The translations under genes and the position numbers were made by a program. The notes beneath the pieces were generated by a model, which was not told where the DNA came from, did not search any database, and was given only the letters and a program-made list of their open reading frames with translations. Of a DNA stretch of 64,000 nucleotides, positions 25,363 through 37,288 are shown piece after piece. The number at the start of each line of letters is the position of its first letter. Positions within the stretch are counted from its first letter, which is position 1. The DNA is taken from contig JAUFSD010000007.1 of assembly GCA_033030425.1 (NCBI GenBank), forward strand, positions 1,488,001 through 1,552,000, read 5' to 3'. Source of the stretch: Verpa conica. Lineage: Eukaryota; Ascomycota; Pezizomycetes; Pezizales; Morchellaceae.

Positions 25363-27336
25363 CACCGATAATTGTCTGGAGCGCTTGTTGTGGACGAAAG
25401 GGCACCAAAGGAATCCAGAGTCAAGAGTTGTGAATTCTAGTATGCAAGCAAGTGCAAGTCAGAGTCAAGCGCAAGCAAACAGGCTACTATATGTGCGTCT
25501 ATCCGCTGTACGGTGTATGTAATGGGTCGGTAGAGATCGAGACGTTGACAAAACCAGAAAAGAAAAGAAAAAAACACCAAGTCAAAACAAGACGGAGTGG
25601 GACAGGTTTTACTGGATTGAAGGAGAGAAAGGAACAAAGGTAAGTAGACCACCAGCAGAGATCTACCGGGGGAGGCTGATGAGATGATACGCTGACCCTC
25701 TCCCCAAGCCACAAATCGCACAAAGTAAGTCGACAGGGCAGACTGCAGACTTGATTTGGCGGAATGAGGCGGGCGTGGCGGTTATTTGGGAGAGTCGGGA
25801 ATAAAACCCTGGCCATGGGTCGAGAAGACGATAGAAGATGGCATTGACCTTTAGATCTCGCCAGCTTAAACGATTCTCGGTGGTTGCGCCGTTTCTTAGA
25901 CGATGCGATGGGCTATTTGGAAGAGCAAGGTATTTTCCCTCTTGAACTGCTCAGGGTAGAGTAAATACATCCATCTTACACTGTTGTGCTGTGGCGGAGT
26001 AGCAAGCATCGTACTTTCAATTCAGATGTGGGTGAGATTCGGACGCGACGCCGCCTGCGGACTTCCGGTGGGCGGCGGCTACTTTGCTTGACTGTCCCCT
26101 CCTCATACCCCCCTCTCTCTCTTTCTCCTCAGGATAGCTTTCATATCGACTCTAAAAGACCAGAGCTAAACAGACACATACCCCCCCCCCCCCTTCATAT
26201 CGTATAAAGTAATAATTTCCCAGGACTGCGGACCTGTCATCAATGTTGTTTCAGCCCATTACATCCGTTCCGTTGGGTTGCTTAAACTGCGTTTGTACTG
26301 GCTCACCAAAGCCAGTAACGGCTACCCCTCCAGGGATTATAACCTGCTAATAATAACCTATAATCCCTACCCCTCTTCCGTGCCCACCCCACCAATTGCC
26401 CCCCTTCGGCCCCTGCCCTGCGGCTCAAGTGCTTGCTTGCTCGCTCGCATTCCAACATAATTCTCCCCTTTGCGTGAAGAGTACATGTAATAATGCACAT
26501 GTGTGGGTTAGCAGCAGCATAAATAAATCCTAAATAAGTCTCTCTCTCTTTTTTCCCCCTTTCGTACCTGATATATTCAAGATGTAACTGCGCCTTGGGG
26601 GGCTCTTAGAAGACGTCATGGCTATCAAATCCGATTTACCTGTTGATTCGGAGATATGGAGACAGGTAATGATCGTACTCGGGTAAGGGCTATTAGGCAC
26701 GTGCTAGGGCGATCTTTTGGCTGTCAATGATTCTGTCGCAGTTGGTGACAAATAGTATGGTGGCGGTTCCCACTAGCGCAAGTCGATGCTCTAGAGGCTC
26801 GGTCTCAGAACCAGTTCAATTGACTTTTGTGTCACTCGGCAAGAGCCTGGCTCAGACATACTGTAGATTCAGCGGATTGGAGTAAGGTAGGCTTGGAGAT
26901 TGGAGATGATTGAAATGTAATTTGCGGGATTAGTTTTACTAGAAACGCTTGGGGTTACACTAATATGTATTTTGTATGCGGTTCTAGACATGATCTCTAC
27001 TGTCTTAATTGACACTGTCTCATAGTCTAGCTACGATCATTGGTACCTAAGCTTAGGACCTCCTCTTTCTTCCCTGTCTACACGCGTCGGAATATCCTCA
27101 ACATAAAAGACATTAATAGCACTACCTGTAAACTCCAAATACTTACAAAGAAGTGGAAATTTCCCGCTATCTGCGCGTTATATAACCTCCACTCTTCCCC
27201 CAACCCTAGTCGGCTCACCAGACCATCTATGAGTCCGAACCCAAGCATTCATCCATCTTCAAACAAAACCAATAAAGCATAAAAAAGAGCCTCCTACCCA
27301 CTCGTCCCTAAACAATATGTATACTTCCCGCCGAAA
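25363..27336. other. Intergenic region, no gene seen
   Basis: The spacer holds the 5' flank of the membrane-protein gene (G/A- and C-rich tracts, poly-C at about 26181) and the 3' flank of the transporter gene. Chance ORFs only. A short GC-richer part at 26.4 kb has no recognisable coding content. Confidence 0.45.
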
Positions 27337-30300
27337 CTACCGTTTCTCAACCAACAACAAATGCATAGCGCCATAAGCTAGCACAATAAAGCTCCCCGCG
27401 AACACCCCGAGCCCAATGACATCTTTCCAGTATGCCAATGAGTTGAAGCCAAACGTGCTGAGAATAGTTGCACCAGGTACTTCTATGTCAAGTCCATATC
27501 TATTTTTCATCTGTCAGCATCCAGTCCTACCGGCGAGCGGAAGCAGGGACATACTTATGTTCAAACAAGCTCAAATACCGCACCTCATTAACAATCAATG
27601 CCTCAAAGCCGTAATGGAAGATACTGCAAGTCTGCAGCCACACCGCGCCCTTGGGGATAGAATCGTGATTGAGCAGCAACCCCGCAAAGAGCAAGGAGAA
27701 GAGCATAACCAGACTTCCTACAAGATTTGCGAGTGAGGTGTCCTTGAAGACAATACCAATAAATAGACAGATCGCTGATGCAGCAAGGTTGAAAAGTACG
27801 AGCACGAGCATAAACTTCAGGAACTCTGGCCATTCCGTGTAGAAACCAACCATAGGGTATATGATCATCCCCATGATAATGGGCGGGATGATCCGCAACG
27901 GAACAATATCAAACATGACCTTTGCAGAGAAGTATGTAATAGGTGCGTAGTATCTATTGGCGCGCTCTCGGAGGAAAAGTGTGCGCTCGGCAGCAAAGAC
28001 GTTGAGAGAGGTAAGTGTACTGAAACCGAAGAGAGCAAGAATGAAGAAGATCAACCCCATTCGATTTTGAAAACCTGCAATGTCGTCTTTGAGTCCAAAG
28101 AAAAGGTAGCCGCAGAGGACACCGAGAAGAATAGAGATAGCATAGTGAGCGAGCATAAGCATTGGGTTTCGGTAAAGATTTTTCCATGTTCTTCGGCTAA
28201 GGATTGCGAACTGTGCTAGCCAACCGATTCTCTTAAAGCCTTTCATTCCACTGGTTGAGGGTCTTTGTCCAACTGACCCGTTGGCGTTACCGTTAGGTTC
28301 AGTTCTACTAGCTGTTTGAATCTCTTCACTAATAGCGGCAGCCACATCAGAACTTTTGTAAGCTGCAATCAAAACATCGAGGTCTGTAGCATCACTCCCA
28401 TTCATGGGTGGTGGTGGAGGAAGAAGATGCTCTGTTTCATCAAGGCTGTGCCTTTGCTCGCTGGCGTCTCTCCAAGCCCGAGTGCCTTCTAAATCATCAG
28501 ACATCATAACCTCTTCGCCAACAGGGCTAGCAATCTCGGAGCGCCTGCGAGTAAAAAGCTGCCTTTCCTGTCGAGCCCTAATTGAGTCACCACGCTTACG
28601 GCCTTTCTTCCTTGAGTCTGTGGTATTGCTTTCACTGGGGCTTGGCGATACTACCGCTTTCCTGCGTGGAGATTCAACACTTTCAGCGACTGCATCTTCC
28701 TCTTGAGGTAGTGCGCGTCTAGAGTCTGCGTGCATTGTTAAGTCGACAAGATAATCCGCGATGTTAAAGCCTTGAGGGCAGGGGTAGCCCTGCTGATCGA
28801 AGTATCTTTGACATTTATCGAAAGGACCGGAGTAGACACATCTACCCTTAGCCAGAAGTACCAGTTGGTCGAAAAGTGCAACAATGTTACTTTTCGGCTG
28901 GTGGATTGTAAAAACCACAGTACGTCGGTAGTTCCTTGCCAAGTTGACCAAGCATTCCACTACGTTATATGCGTTGAAGCTGTCTAAACCGCTGGTAGGT
29001 TCATCCAAGAACAAGATACTAGGACTCGTAACTAACTCGCAAGCAATCCCAACACGTCGTTTCTCACCCCCAGAGATACCACGAAGTCCGTTGTCTTCTG
29101 ATGTGCCAATTATTTGATCCTTAATTGCCAAAATGCCAAGCTGCGCCATAACCTCCATAACACGGGTATTCTTAGCCTGAAAAGTCATATCTCTAGGGAG
29201 CCTGAGGAGTGCAGAGTTGAGGATAGTTTCATAGACTGTAAGCGTCGGCATCATGGTGTCTTCTTGGTCGACGAAACCGATAACCTCCCTATATTCCTCA
29301 TCCGAGACCAAAGAACCATTCACGTAGATATTTCCCTGAACCATACCACGCTTATTTTTCCTTGCGAGGATGTCCAAAAACGTAGTTTTTCCAGCTCCTG
29401 AAGGACCCATGATAGCCATTACTTGACCAGAATTTACCACACCAGTAACGTCCTTGAGGATATTCTTATCGTGTAACGAGTAAGAGATCTTTTGGAATTG
29501 CAGCGCCGCAGGTTTATGTTCCACGCCGAGTCGACTGGCCTCATCATCATCATCATCCGGAAGGCGAATTGCACCTAGCCCATTGCGCTGACTTGAGCGT
29601 CTGCCAAGATACCACAGTCCCAAAATCACGGTAACAATAAACAGAGCGCATCCGGCAATGACACCAGCAATGAGAGGTTTGTTGATTGTTTTTATCGGTC
29701 TAGTATATCCCGGAACTTCAGACTTGTGCAGGCATTCACCAGCATTGCAGTCCAAGAGGATACTCTCGTCTCCAAAGATTGAGGAAATAACCTCATTCAT
29801 CGCGGGCTCTGAGAAAAAGCAAGAGTCTTTGTCCTTTGAGGAATCACAAGAGAATGTCGCTGGACCAGTAATTCCTTCCGTTAAGAACTCTGTGAGATCG
29901 ATGGTGCCATTTTCACCACAGAGCGTACGGCCTGGAATACACTCGCACTTGACTGTCTTGCACTCATATTCGGTAACGTTTTTATCATGAGTGCTCTGAA
30001 GCTCCCAGTTACAATCGTCGAGAGCGCAGTAAAACGATTCGACCTGATCAACCCAGACTACACAAACAAAACTCGTTAGCCTAACGCCACCGCGGGATCG
30101 CCGAGTCGTGAGGAAAACTTACACTGGAAAGTACACTCTTCCTTCGATTTGTCACATCCAAATGTAACCTGCGGATTCCTCTTCAACATCTCCAAGATCT
30201 TGCGGTCTGCCGCGGGTTAGCTCAGCCCCATAACTCCCTGAGGGAATCAACATACTCGTAACATCGCACTGTTGATAATTATGCCTCACTGCAATCCCCT

Positions 30301-30931
30301 GCTTGTAGCAAACGGCATTACCCTCCTCTCCCTGGGGCATAAGAGCTTCACACGCATTATCCGTCTCGCAGACTATTCACATAATCAGCCCAACATTCCC
30401 ACATAGCTTCTGGTAGTACAGACCATTGCAATTGATCCCAGTCCACCCTTCGTCGCATTCGCACTGCTCTTCACCCTTTGCAGGCCGATGGTTATCCCCC
30501 GCAAGAGACCCACAAACTAACCACCCGTTAGCCGACTCCAGTACAGCTATCCCGAACCGTAGAGAACATACGCGGCTGTAAACAATTATCCCCACCAAAT
30601 CCCGGCGGACATTCACACTTTCCGTCGTGGGAGCTACAGTCTGCAAACTGCTTACAGCTAAACGCGGGGAGGAGACAGTTGAAGCTACACACAGTCAGCC
30701 TTTCCTAGCCCGCCACATCCTAGTGCACACCCCCCCTGTTTCCCCCACATTCCACTCAGCGGAGAAGGCGACCTACCAAGGTGGACATTCCGGTGGCCTG
30801 CTCTCTAGACTCCAGGCCGCCTGGCTTTGTAAAAGGCTATAATCAATGTTGACCGAACGGTTATAAGCAGCGCTCACAAGCGATACAGCCGATGTTGCTA
30901 GAAGGAGCTTTGCTCCCAGGTCGCGTAACAT
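27337..30931 (-). CDS. ADP1: ABCG-family transporter with EGF-like ectodomain (Adp1-like)
   Basis: Predicted membrane ATPase/permease. The substrate of this fungal subfamily is not established. Model: exons 30931-30777, 30684-30572, 30516-30424, 30372-30256, 30206-30123, 30057-27555 and 27499-27337, giving 1075 aa, close to yeast Adp1 (1049). The start at 30931 opens a signal peptide ([17 protein letters not shown]). The lumenal/extracellular part is Cys-rich with EGF-like modules ([25 protein letters not shown]), spread over the small 5' exons. One membrane helix ([19 protein letters not shown]) precedes the nucleotide-binding domain: Walker [10 protein letters not shown], signature SGGEKRR, Walker [14 protein letters not shown]-loop [10 protein letters not shown] Ser/Arg-rich linker leads to the ABC2-type membrane domain. 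The final intron (27554-27500) interrupts the last lumenal loop. Six of the seven exons splice in the 5' ectodomain, as is typical for this gene. Tandem with, and downstream of, the IleRS gene on the same strand. Confidence 0.88.
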
Positions 30932-31518
30932 TGGTGGCTGCGGGGGGGTTCGTAACCCGAGCAACTGTTGGGTTCTAGTGTCCAAGCGAGCTTGTGAGAG
31001 ATGATGTTAGGAAAGTGCACGTGTGTGGCTGTAAAGAGAAGGGAAGGGATAAAGAGCGGTAAAGAGAAGGAGAAGGAGAAGGAGAGAGAAGGATAGAAGG
31101 AGAGAAAGAGAGGCGGATAGAGTCCAAGTATGGGGATGAGATAGGCCGATAGAAACTCGTGTCGTGCAGGTACTACCAAGAGAGAGACAGCAGCGTTGTC
31201 TTCACCCACCACCCACCCAACCACCAAGCTGGGGCCTGGATCTCATCTCACGGGCGTGACCTCCGAACCGGTGCGGCTAAACCGTTGGGAGCAGTAGGGA
31301 AGATCACCGGCCATCCAGGGTGGAGGCTGACGTCGTTGCAACGCGGTCAGGACTTAGACTTAGGACCCGGGCTCAAGACTCAGGTCCCGGCTTGAGGGAA
31401 TGGATATATGTATGGGTGGTATCTATTATGTACAGTACAAGGTGATACTTTATGATGTCTGTATAGCCTCTCCACGCCTTCTGTCTGCTGTCCGCTGTCC
31501 GGTCCCCAGGAGTCAACT
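30932..31518. promoter_or_regulatory. Spacer between IleRS stop and ADP1-like start
   Basis: 587-bp gap that must hold the IleRS 3' end and the transporter promoter. On the plus strand it contains a purine-rich tract (GAGAAGGAGAAGGAGAAGG, about 31062-31085), which is pyrimidine-rich on the coding strand. This is a usual feature of fungal promoters and leaders. No gene seen. Confidence 0.4.
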
Positions 31519-34500
31519 CTAGATAAAAAGAGCCTCAAACTCCTCCTTCGGGTAACTCTTAAGAGTACTCTCGCATCTACCACAAATCCCTTCTTCCTCC
31601 TCTGCAGTGTAGACCCAGCAGCGGGTGCACTTGTGACCTTTTGCAGGCCTTACAACAACGTGGCAATCTTCGCCGAGTAGAGACATCTTATCGACGTAGC
31701 TCCAACTCTTCTCTGGCTCGGGGACAGTACTATCGACATCAACGCTTGAGACAATAAATAGGCTTGCAAGCTCATCGGCTATGGGACGAAAACAAATCCA
31801 TCAGTTAATAATCCTCCCAAAAACATAGTAGGTGGGAGTGTTGGTTACCATATTTTTCTAGAAGTAGTCTTGCCTTTGATCCCTCCGGGGTAACTAATAC
31901 CACCGAGGACTCAAGGTTAACTTTCAGCTCTCTACAGCCGCGGATATTTATTAGTAAACACATCCCCAAAATGCATCGCTGCCAATCAGAGATTACTCAC
32001 TGCGCATTCCTAGCTTTCTCAATGCCCGCCTTCACAATCGAATGAACTGTATCAAGATGCTCAAACTCCTCCACAAGTTTCTGGTCATTCCACTTCTCTT
32101 CTGGTCTATACCACCCTAGCCTTGATGGACTAATAGCCCCCCTCGTCGCGGCAGCTGGAGTATGGGACCAAATCTCCTCCGTAAGGAGTGGGACAATAGG
32201 TGCAAGCATTGAGACATAGTTACGGAGAATGTAATACATTACCGTTTGTGCACTGCGGCGACTTAGAGATTTACTAGGGTCGGAGTAGATACGGTCTTTA
32301 ATGACGTCAAGATAGAAAGCAGAGAGGTTGATACTAGTGTATGTCGTGATAGCATTGGCAGCTGCTCGTTTGATACTATTAGTAGGCTGACAGGCGCAGT
32401 CCTCTATCTGGTGATGAGCCTACCTTTACTAAATTGGAAATTTTTGTATGCGTCCTCTGTAGCCTTACTAACTTGGTAAATCTGTGCCAATGCATACTTG
32501 TCGATCTACCCCCAGCCCCGTCAGCCTTCTCACCCACGATATGGTTGGAGTGAAAGCGTACCTTTGTCATATCTTCATATTTAACCTCTTTCCCATCCCA
32601 TCCCTCCAAATTCCCACACAAAAACCTAGCAGTGACCCGGTTCTTTCTCAAGCATTCGTGAGCATGATTCAATACGGTATCTCCAAGAACAACATCCTTA
32701 GTATAATCGCAGTATGCAACCCACATCCTTAGTGCATCTATCCCGCCAGGTTGTTTTTTCCCTTTTGGAATCTTCCCCTCGATGATATCCTCAGGTGCAA
32801 TAACATTTCCAAGTGATTTAGACATTTTTTTCCCTTTCTCGTCCATAAAGAAACCATGAGTAACGACAATCCCAAACGGCGGTTTACCAGAAGCAGCAAT
32901 AGATGTAAGAAGCGACGACTGGAACCATCCACGATGCTGGTCAGAGCCCTCAAGGTACAAGTCTGCAATCGGTTTATCATCATTGCGTTCTCCGATAAGC
33001 TTCTTCAATGTTGCCCAACTAGTACCACTATCAAACCAAACATCCATAGTTTCCTTTCCCCTCACATATTTCCTTCCGTTCCCCCTCTGGGCTTCCGGAA
33101 CCCAGGAGATATCATCAAGATCATCACCCCACCAGGCATCAGTCCCCCTTTCCTTTATAACAGATATAATATGGTCCACACTCTCCTCGGTGAGCAGTGG
33201 TTCTCCAGTGTCAGCCTCATACAGCGCGGGGATAGGAACACCCCACGCCCGCTGCCGAGAAATACACCATTCCGATCTTCCCTGAACGTACATCGTGAGA
33301 CGAGACCTTCCAGTTTCTGGGACAAATTTAACACTAGACAGAGCTTCGACCGCGGGGGTTTTGATCCCATCAACGTCGGCAAACCATTGCGCAGTCGCAC
33401 GAACAATGACAGGAAGCTTGGTTCGCCAGTCAAGAGGGTACTTGTGCCTGTATTTTTCTTGGACAGAGAGTAGATGGTTTGATTCTGTGAGAAGTTCTAG
33501 GATAGCTTTAGAGCCTTCTTGGAGGACTTTTAAACCTTTCAGACCAACGCCGAATGGAAGGGCATCTTCGTTGTAGAGACCGTTGGCATCGACTGGTGAG
33601 AAGGGTTGAATTCCGTGTTTAAGGCATATAAGGTAGTCTTCGCTCCCGTGGCCGGGGGCGCAGTGGACAAGTCCTGTACCAGAGTCGGAGGTGACAAAGT
33701 CGGCGGAGATGATGGGCTGATGTGGAGATTCCTTGAGAAGTGGGTGGGTATACTTGAGACTTAGTAGCTCTTCTCCGAGGATCCCTTCTTTGACGATTTC
33801 GGTTGATCCGTTTAGTAATGCGGTGAATGCTTCGATTCTGGAAGTCGCAGAGAGGAGGTATCCGTGTTCAGAGGTTTTTAGAACTGAATATTGCAATTCG
33901 GGGTGTACGGCGATTGCCTTATTCGCGGGAATAGTCCATGGTGTTGTAGTCCAGATAGCAGCTGATAAACCAGGATATGCCCCGGCCAGACTTGACCCAG
34001 AAGCGATGGGGAATTTGATGAAGGCTGCGGTACTTGCATGTTTTTCATCATATTCCAGCTCCGCTTCAGCAAGTGCAGTGCCTGATGAAGGACTCCACCA
34101 AACAGGTTTAAAACGACGATAGATCAACCCTCTCCTCAACATTTCCTTGAAGATACCAAGTTGTTCGATTTCATATTCTTTATCTAGTGTCTTGTACGCA
34201 TTGTCCCAATCCCCCATGATCCCCCAGGATTTGAAACCGGCTTTTTGGGACTCGACTGTAGACCGCGCCAGCTCTGCCGCAATTTTCCTTAGTTCAACCG
34301 GGTTCATTGATTTTCCCTTTTCAGCTGCTTCGGCGGCGGCTGCTGATGCAGTTTTTTTTTTCGATTTATTGCTTCCTGTCTCCAGGCTCTGAAGAGCTTT
34401 AAGCTCAATGGGAAGACCGTGACAGTCCCAGCCAGGAATATAAGAGAGGCGACGGCCCGAAAGAATCTGGTAACGTCCGATCATATCTTTAAGGATTTTA

Positions 34501-34941
34501 TTGAGCGCATGCCCCATATGGAGACTCCCATTTGCATATGGTGGACCATCGTGGAGGACGAATGAATTTTCTTTAGGAAGTTCGGTACTCTACAACCACC
34601 ACATTAATAATTACTCCTATTAAACCCCACCCGATTGTAAATTATTTACTTACCTGCCATTGATAAAGCTCATCCGAGCACCTTGCGAGTAATTTCCGAG
34701 ATATATCAGCGTTCTTGACCGGCCGGATGGGAAGAGTGCTCTTGGGCAAGATCAAGCTACTCTTTAGAGCCCCCGGCTTGAGGGAGCTAAGTTTTATTTT
34801 GCTCATTACCGCTGGCGGGGCATTCCGGATTTCTGGAGTGACGAATTGGTGGGAATCTGAAGACGACGGGATATTGGCGGTGTTGGAGTTTGTTTCTGCA
34901 TGTTGAGGCTCTGATCTTATCGGTGTTGAACCTGCAGGCAT
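31519..34941 (-). CDS. ISM1: Isoleucyl-tRNA synthetase, mitochondrial type
   Basis: Charges tRNA-Ile with isoleucine for organellar translation. Model: exons 34941-34654, 34589-32562, 32505-32424, 32361-32001, 31931-31849 and 31778-31519, giving 1033 aa. All five introns (56-70 nt) are frame-consistent. Class I signatures are present: HIGH-type motif in GSLHMGHALNK directly after the first intron, and KMSKS in KKMSKSLGN. The editing domain between them contains TTPWTIPANKAIAVHP and GTGLVHCAPGHG. The C-terminus has a Cys4 zinc finger, KCTRCW...GICGRC, as in bacterial-type enzymes. This favours the mitochondrial paralogue over the cytosolic one, which lacks this finger. The N-terminal extension of about 60 residues is Ser/Asn-rich without a strong amphipathic presequence, and LILPKSTLPIRP marks the conserved start of the mature enzyme. 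Import is therefore inferred from family type rather than seen. Confidence 0.9.
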
Positions 34942-37288
34942 TATGAGATTGCCCTAACCCTAGGTAAAATGGGGGATCGTGAAAATGGGGGGTTCTGATC
35001 TGGGCTAAGTGTTTGCGCGGGGTACTAAACTAATAGGTTTGGGATGAGAGAGTAGATGGTACTTACTCTCTTTAAAGACTTGGGGTGACTCAGAGGTAGA
35101 TCAATTGAGGTGACTCTTATATTGCGGGGGTGGTTTTTTTTCCTTATGCTTGGATAGATGCCTCAATTTGTTCCAGAATATAGCTAATTATAGTTACATG
35201 CACTAACATACCGAATTTTTGGGCTAATTGTTGACTCAGGCCTAAATAACTACCATAAACCAACTCTTTGCATCTATTCCATAGTTAATAAGCAATCTTA
35301 TAGTATTTGAATTCATATTAAATAATAGAGCCTCCTAGGCTATCTTTTGGGGAGGAATTGCTTTTAGAATAGACCAGGGCCATTTCTTAACTCTCTCGTG
35401 TTCCTCTATACTTGGCCCAACTCCCACTATCCCACTTTGTTTAACCCCCCACTTCCTAATTTCTCCTATATTTAGTAAAGACCTCAATAGAGTTGTCCAA
35501 GCACTGAAAAATATCACCAAGGGTAGGTAGTTGGAATATCCACCGTGACCTATTACATAGCTAAGTTTACTACCAATTAGTAAGGTACTATAAATCTCTT
35601 AGGAAGTTTTTCGTGTCTCAAGTTACAGTAGAAGTGCTCTATAGGATAGATTACCGGCGCTAATATGACAACTATATACTCTCCTATATACGGGAGTTCA
35701 AGTGAATCTAGTTTCTATTAAGTCTTTCATAAACCTTAGGAGAATTAGAGTTCTCTAGGCTCTAATTTTGTGCCTAAGAGAAAATAGGTCGTCCGAATTA
35801 TCCTTCAATAAAAATATCAACTACCTATATAATTACTAGAGATTTATTTGGGAGACTCCTTTTTTAACTTAAAAACCGAAGAAGATATTCACCCCTTGAT
35901 ATCGTATAGCTCAACCCCCAAAGAGGTATACCCACTCCCATAATCCCATAGGTAGCCACTCTAGCCCACCTTCCGGTCTGTAAAGCCCTGATCCTTAAGA
36001 GCAGATGAAATGCCGATAAGCACCCCCCTGAAATAGCCCTGAGATAACAAAGCAATCTTTCTATAAAATCTAAATAAGGATGCTGACCACGTAGTTGACC
36101 AAATCGATTCACACTAATTCTGATTAGTAAATAGTCCTAGAGACATCTCTAACAAGAATTCTCAACTCACTGACAAGGGAGATCACAAATAAACGATTTT
36201 CCGCCTTAAAGCCTTAGCGCTCTAGTACTTCTTTAGAAACGCCTTTCGTCTTGTCTGGCGACCGAGTGATATATCATGGCTCTATAAAAATCACCAATGT
36301 AATCTCAGTTGCCAGCATCTTTGATCGAGTAGTGGCTTGAGATTGTTAGTTTAGTATATAATTCTCAGTCTCACCCGAGCGAATATACCGGTGTAGTACC
36401 GGTAGTTGGTGTCATGAAGACAGTTACAACTTATAAGGCCCTTTGTTATCCCCCGCCGTACCCCCTGGAGACTGCGCCGGGGGTGATAATGATAACTAGC
36501 TTTATAAAGAAAATTTAGGAGTAGGGTAGTACTATTTCCTTTAGAGTATACCATCCTAATCACGTAAAAGCATATATGTCTGTCGAGGATGAGGGCTACT
36601 GTATCGCGTATTGGAGGTCTACCTTGTACTTATACCCACGTTTTACTATGTACATAGGGCTCAAAAGACTATAGACATAGCTAGCTCCTATAAATTTCAT
36701 GTATAGACTTCTTTTCGTTCTCCGAATAATAACCATAATTTAGAGAACCTAGGATGGAAGCCCTTTTCCTCTTTTGTTCTAATATGGTTGGGGCTCTATG
36801 CAATATCCTTACAGGGCGATTATTCTTATATAAAGAGCCAAGTGCACAGAAAGTTTACTTTTATTCTTTTCCTCATATCCTTATAAGGGGATAATCCTTA
36901 TAGCCCTAACCCTTATAGGGCGAGTGTATTGTATTAAAAGGTTAGGTTGTGTATCGTAATAAGCCTCGCAAACCCTAATCCCTGTATGTAAGTATCAACC
37001 AATCATCAATGGCTACATTGATCATACTCCTTCCTGAGGCTTCCTAAGCGATTGGCAGGAATGTGCCCAATACCATTGGGCAAAGGCGCCTCCAAGTGCC
37101 CTTGCCAGCGAGGGGAAGCAGCTGAAGCTATTACCTTTACACAACGCTACATCATAACTCGGAAATTATCAGTCTCAAGTCTAAACAGAAACAACCTTAC
37201 TCAATCCAGTCTAGAGCCCGAACAAACAATCGATACAATCCGTCGTACCACTACAACTAGTTGGCATACTTCCGTAGTGCGATAAAAG
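34942..37288. other. AT-rich intergenic region with a possible coding relic
   Basis: No supported gene. Minus-strand ORFs at 36112-35864 and 35520-35335 look weakly coding (for example RAISGGCLSAFHLLLRIRAL) but have no recognised family and are separated by stops, so a decayed gene or transposon is possible. TTATAGGG(T/C)GAG-type sequence recurs near 36.8-36.93 kb. Confidence 0.4.
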
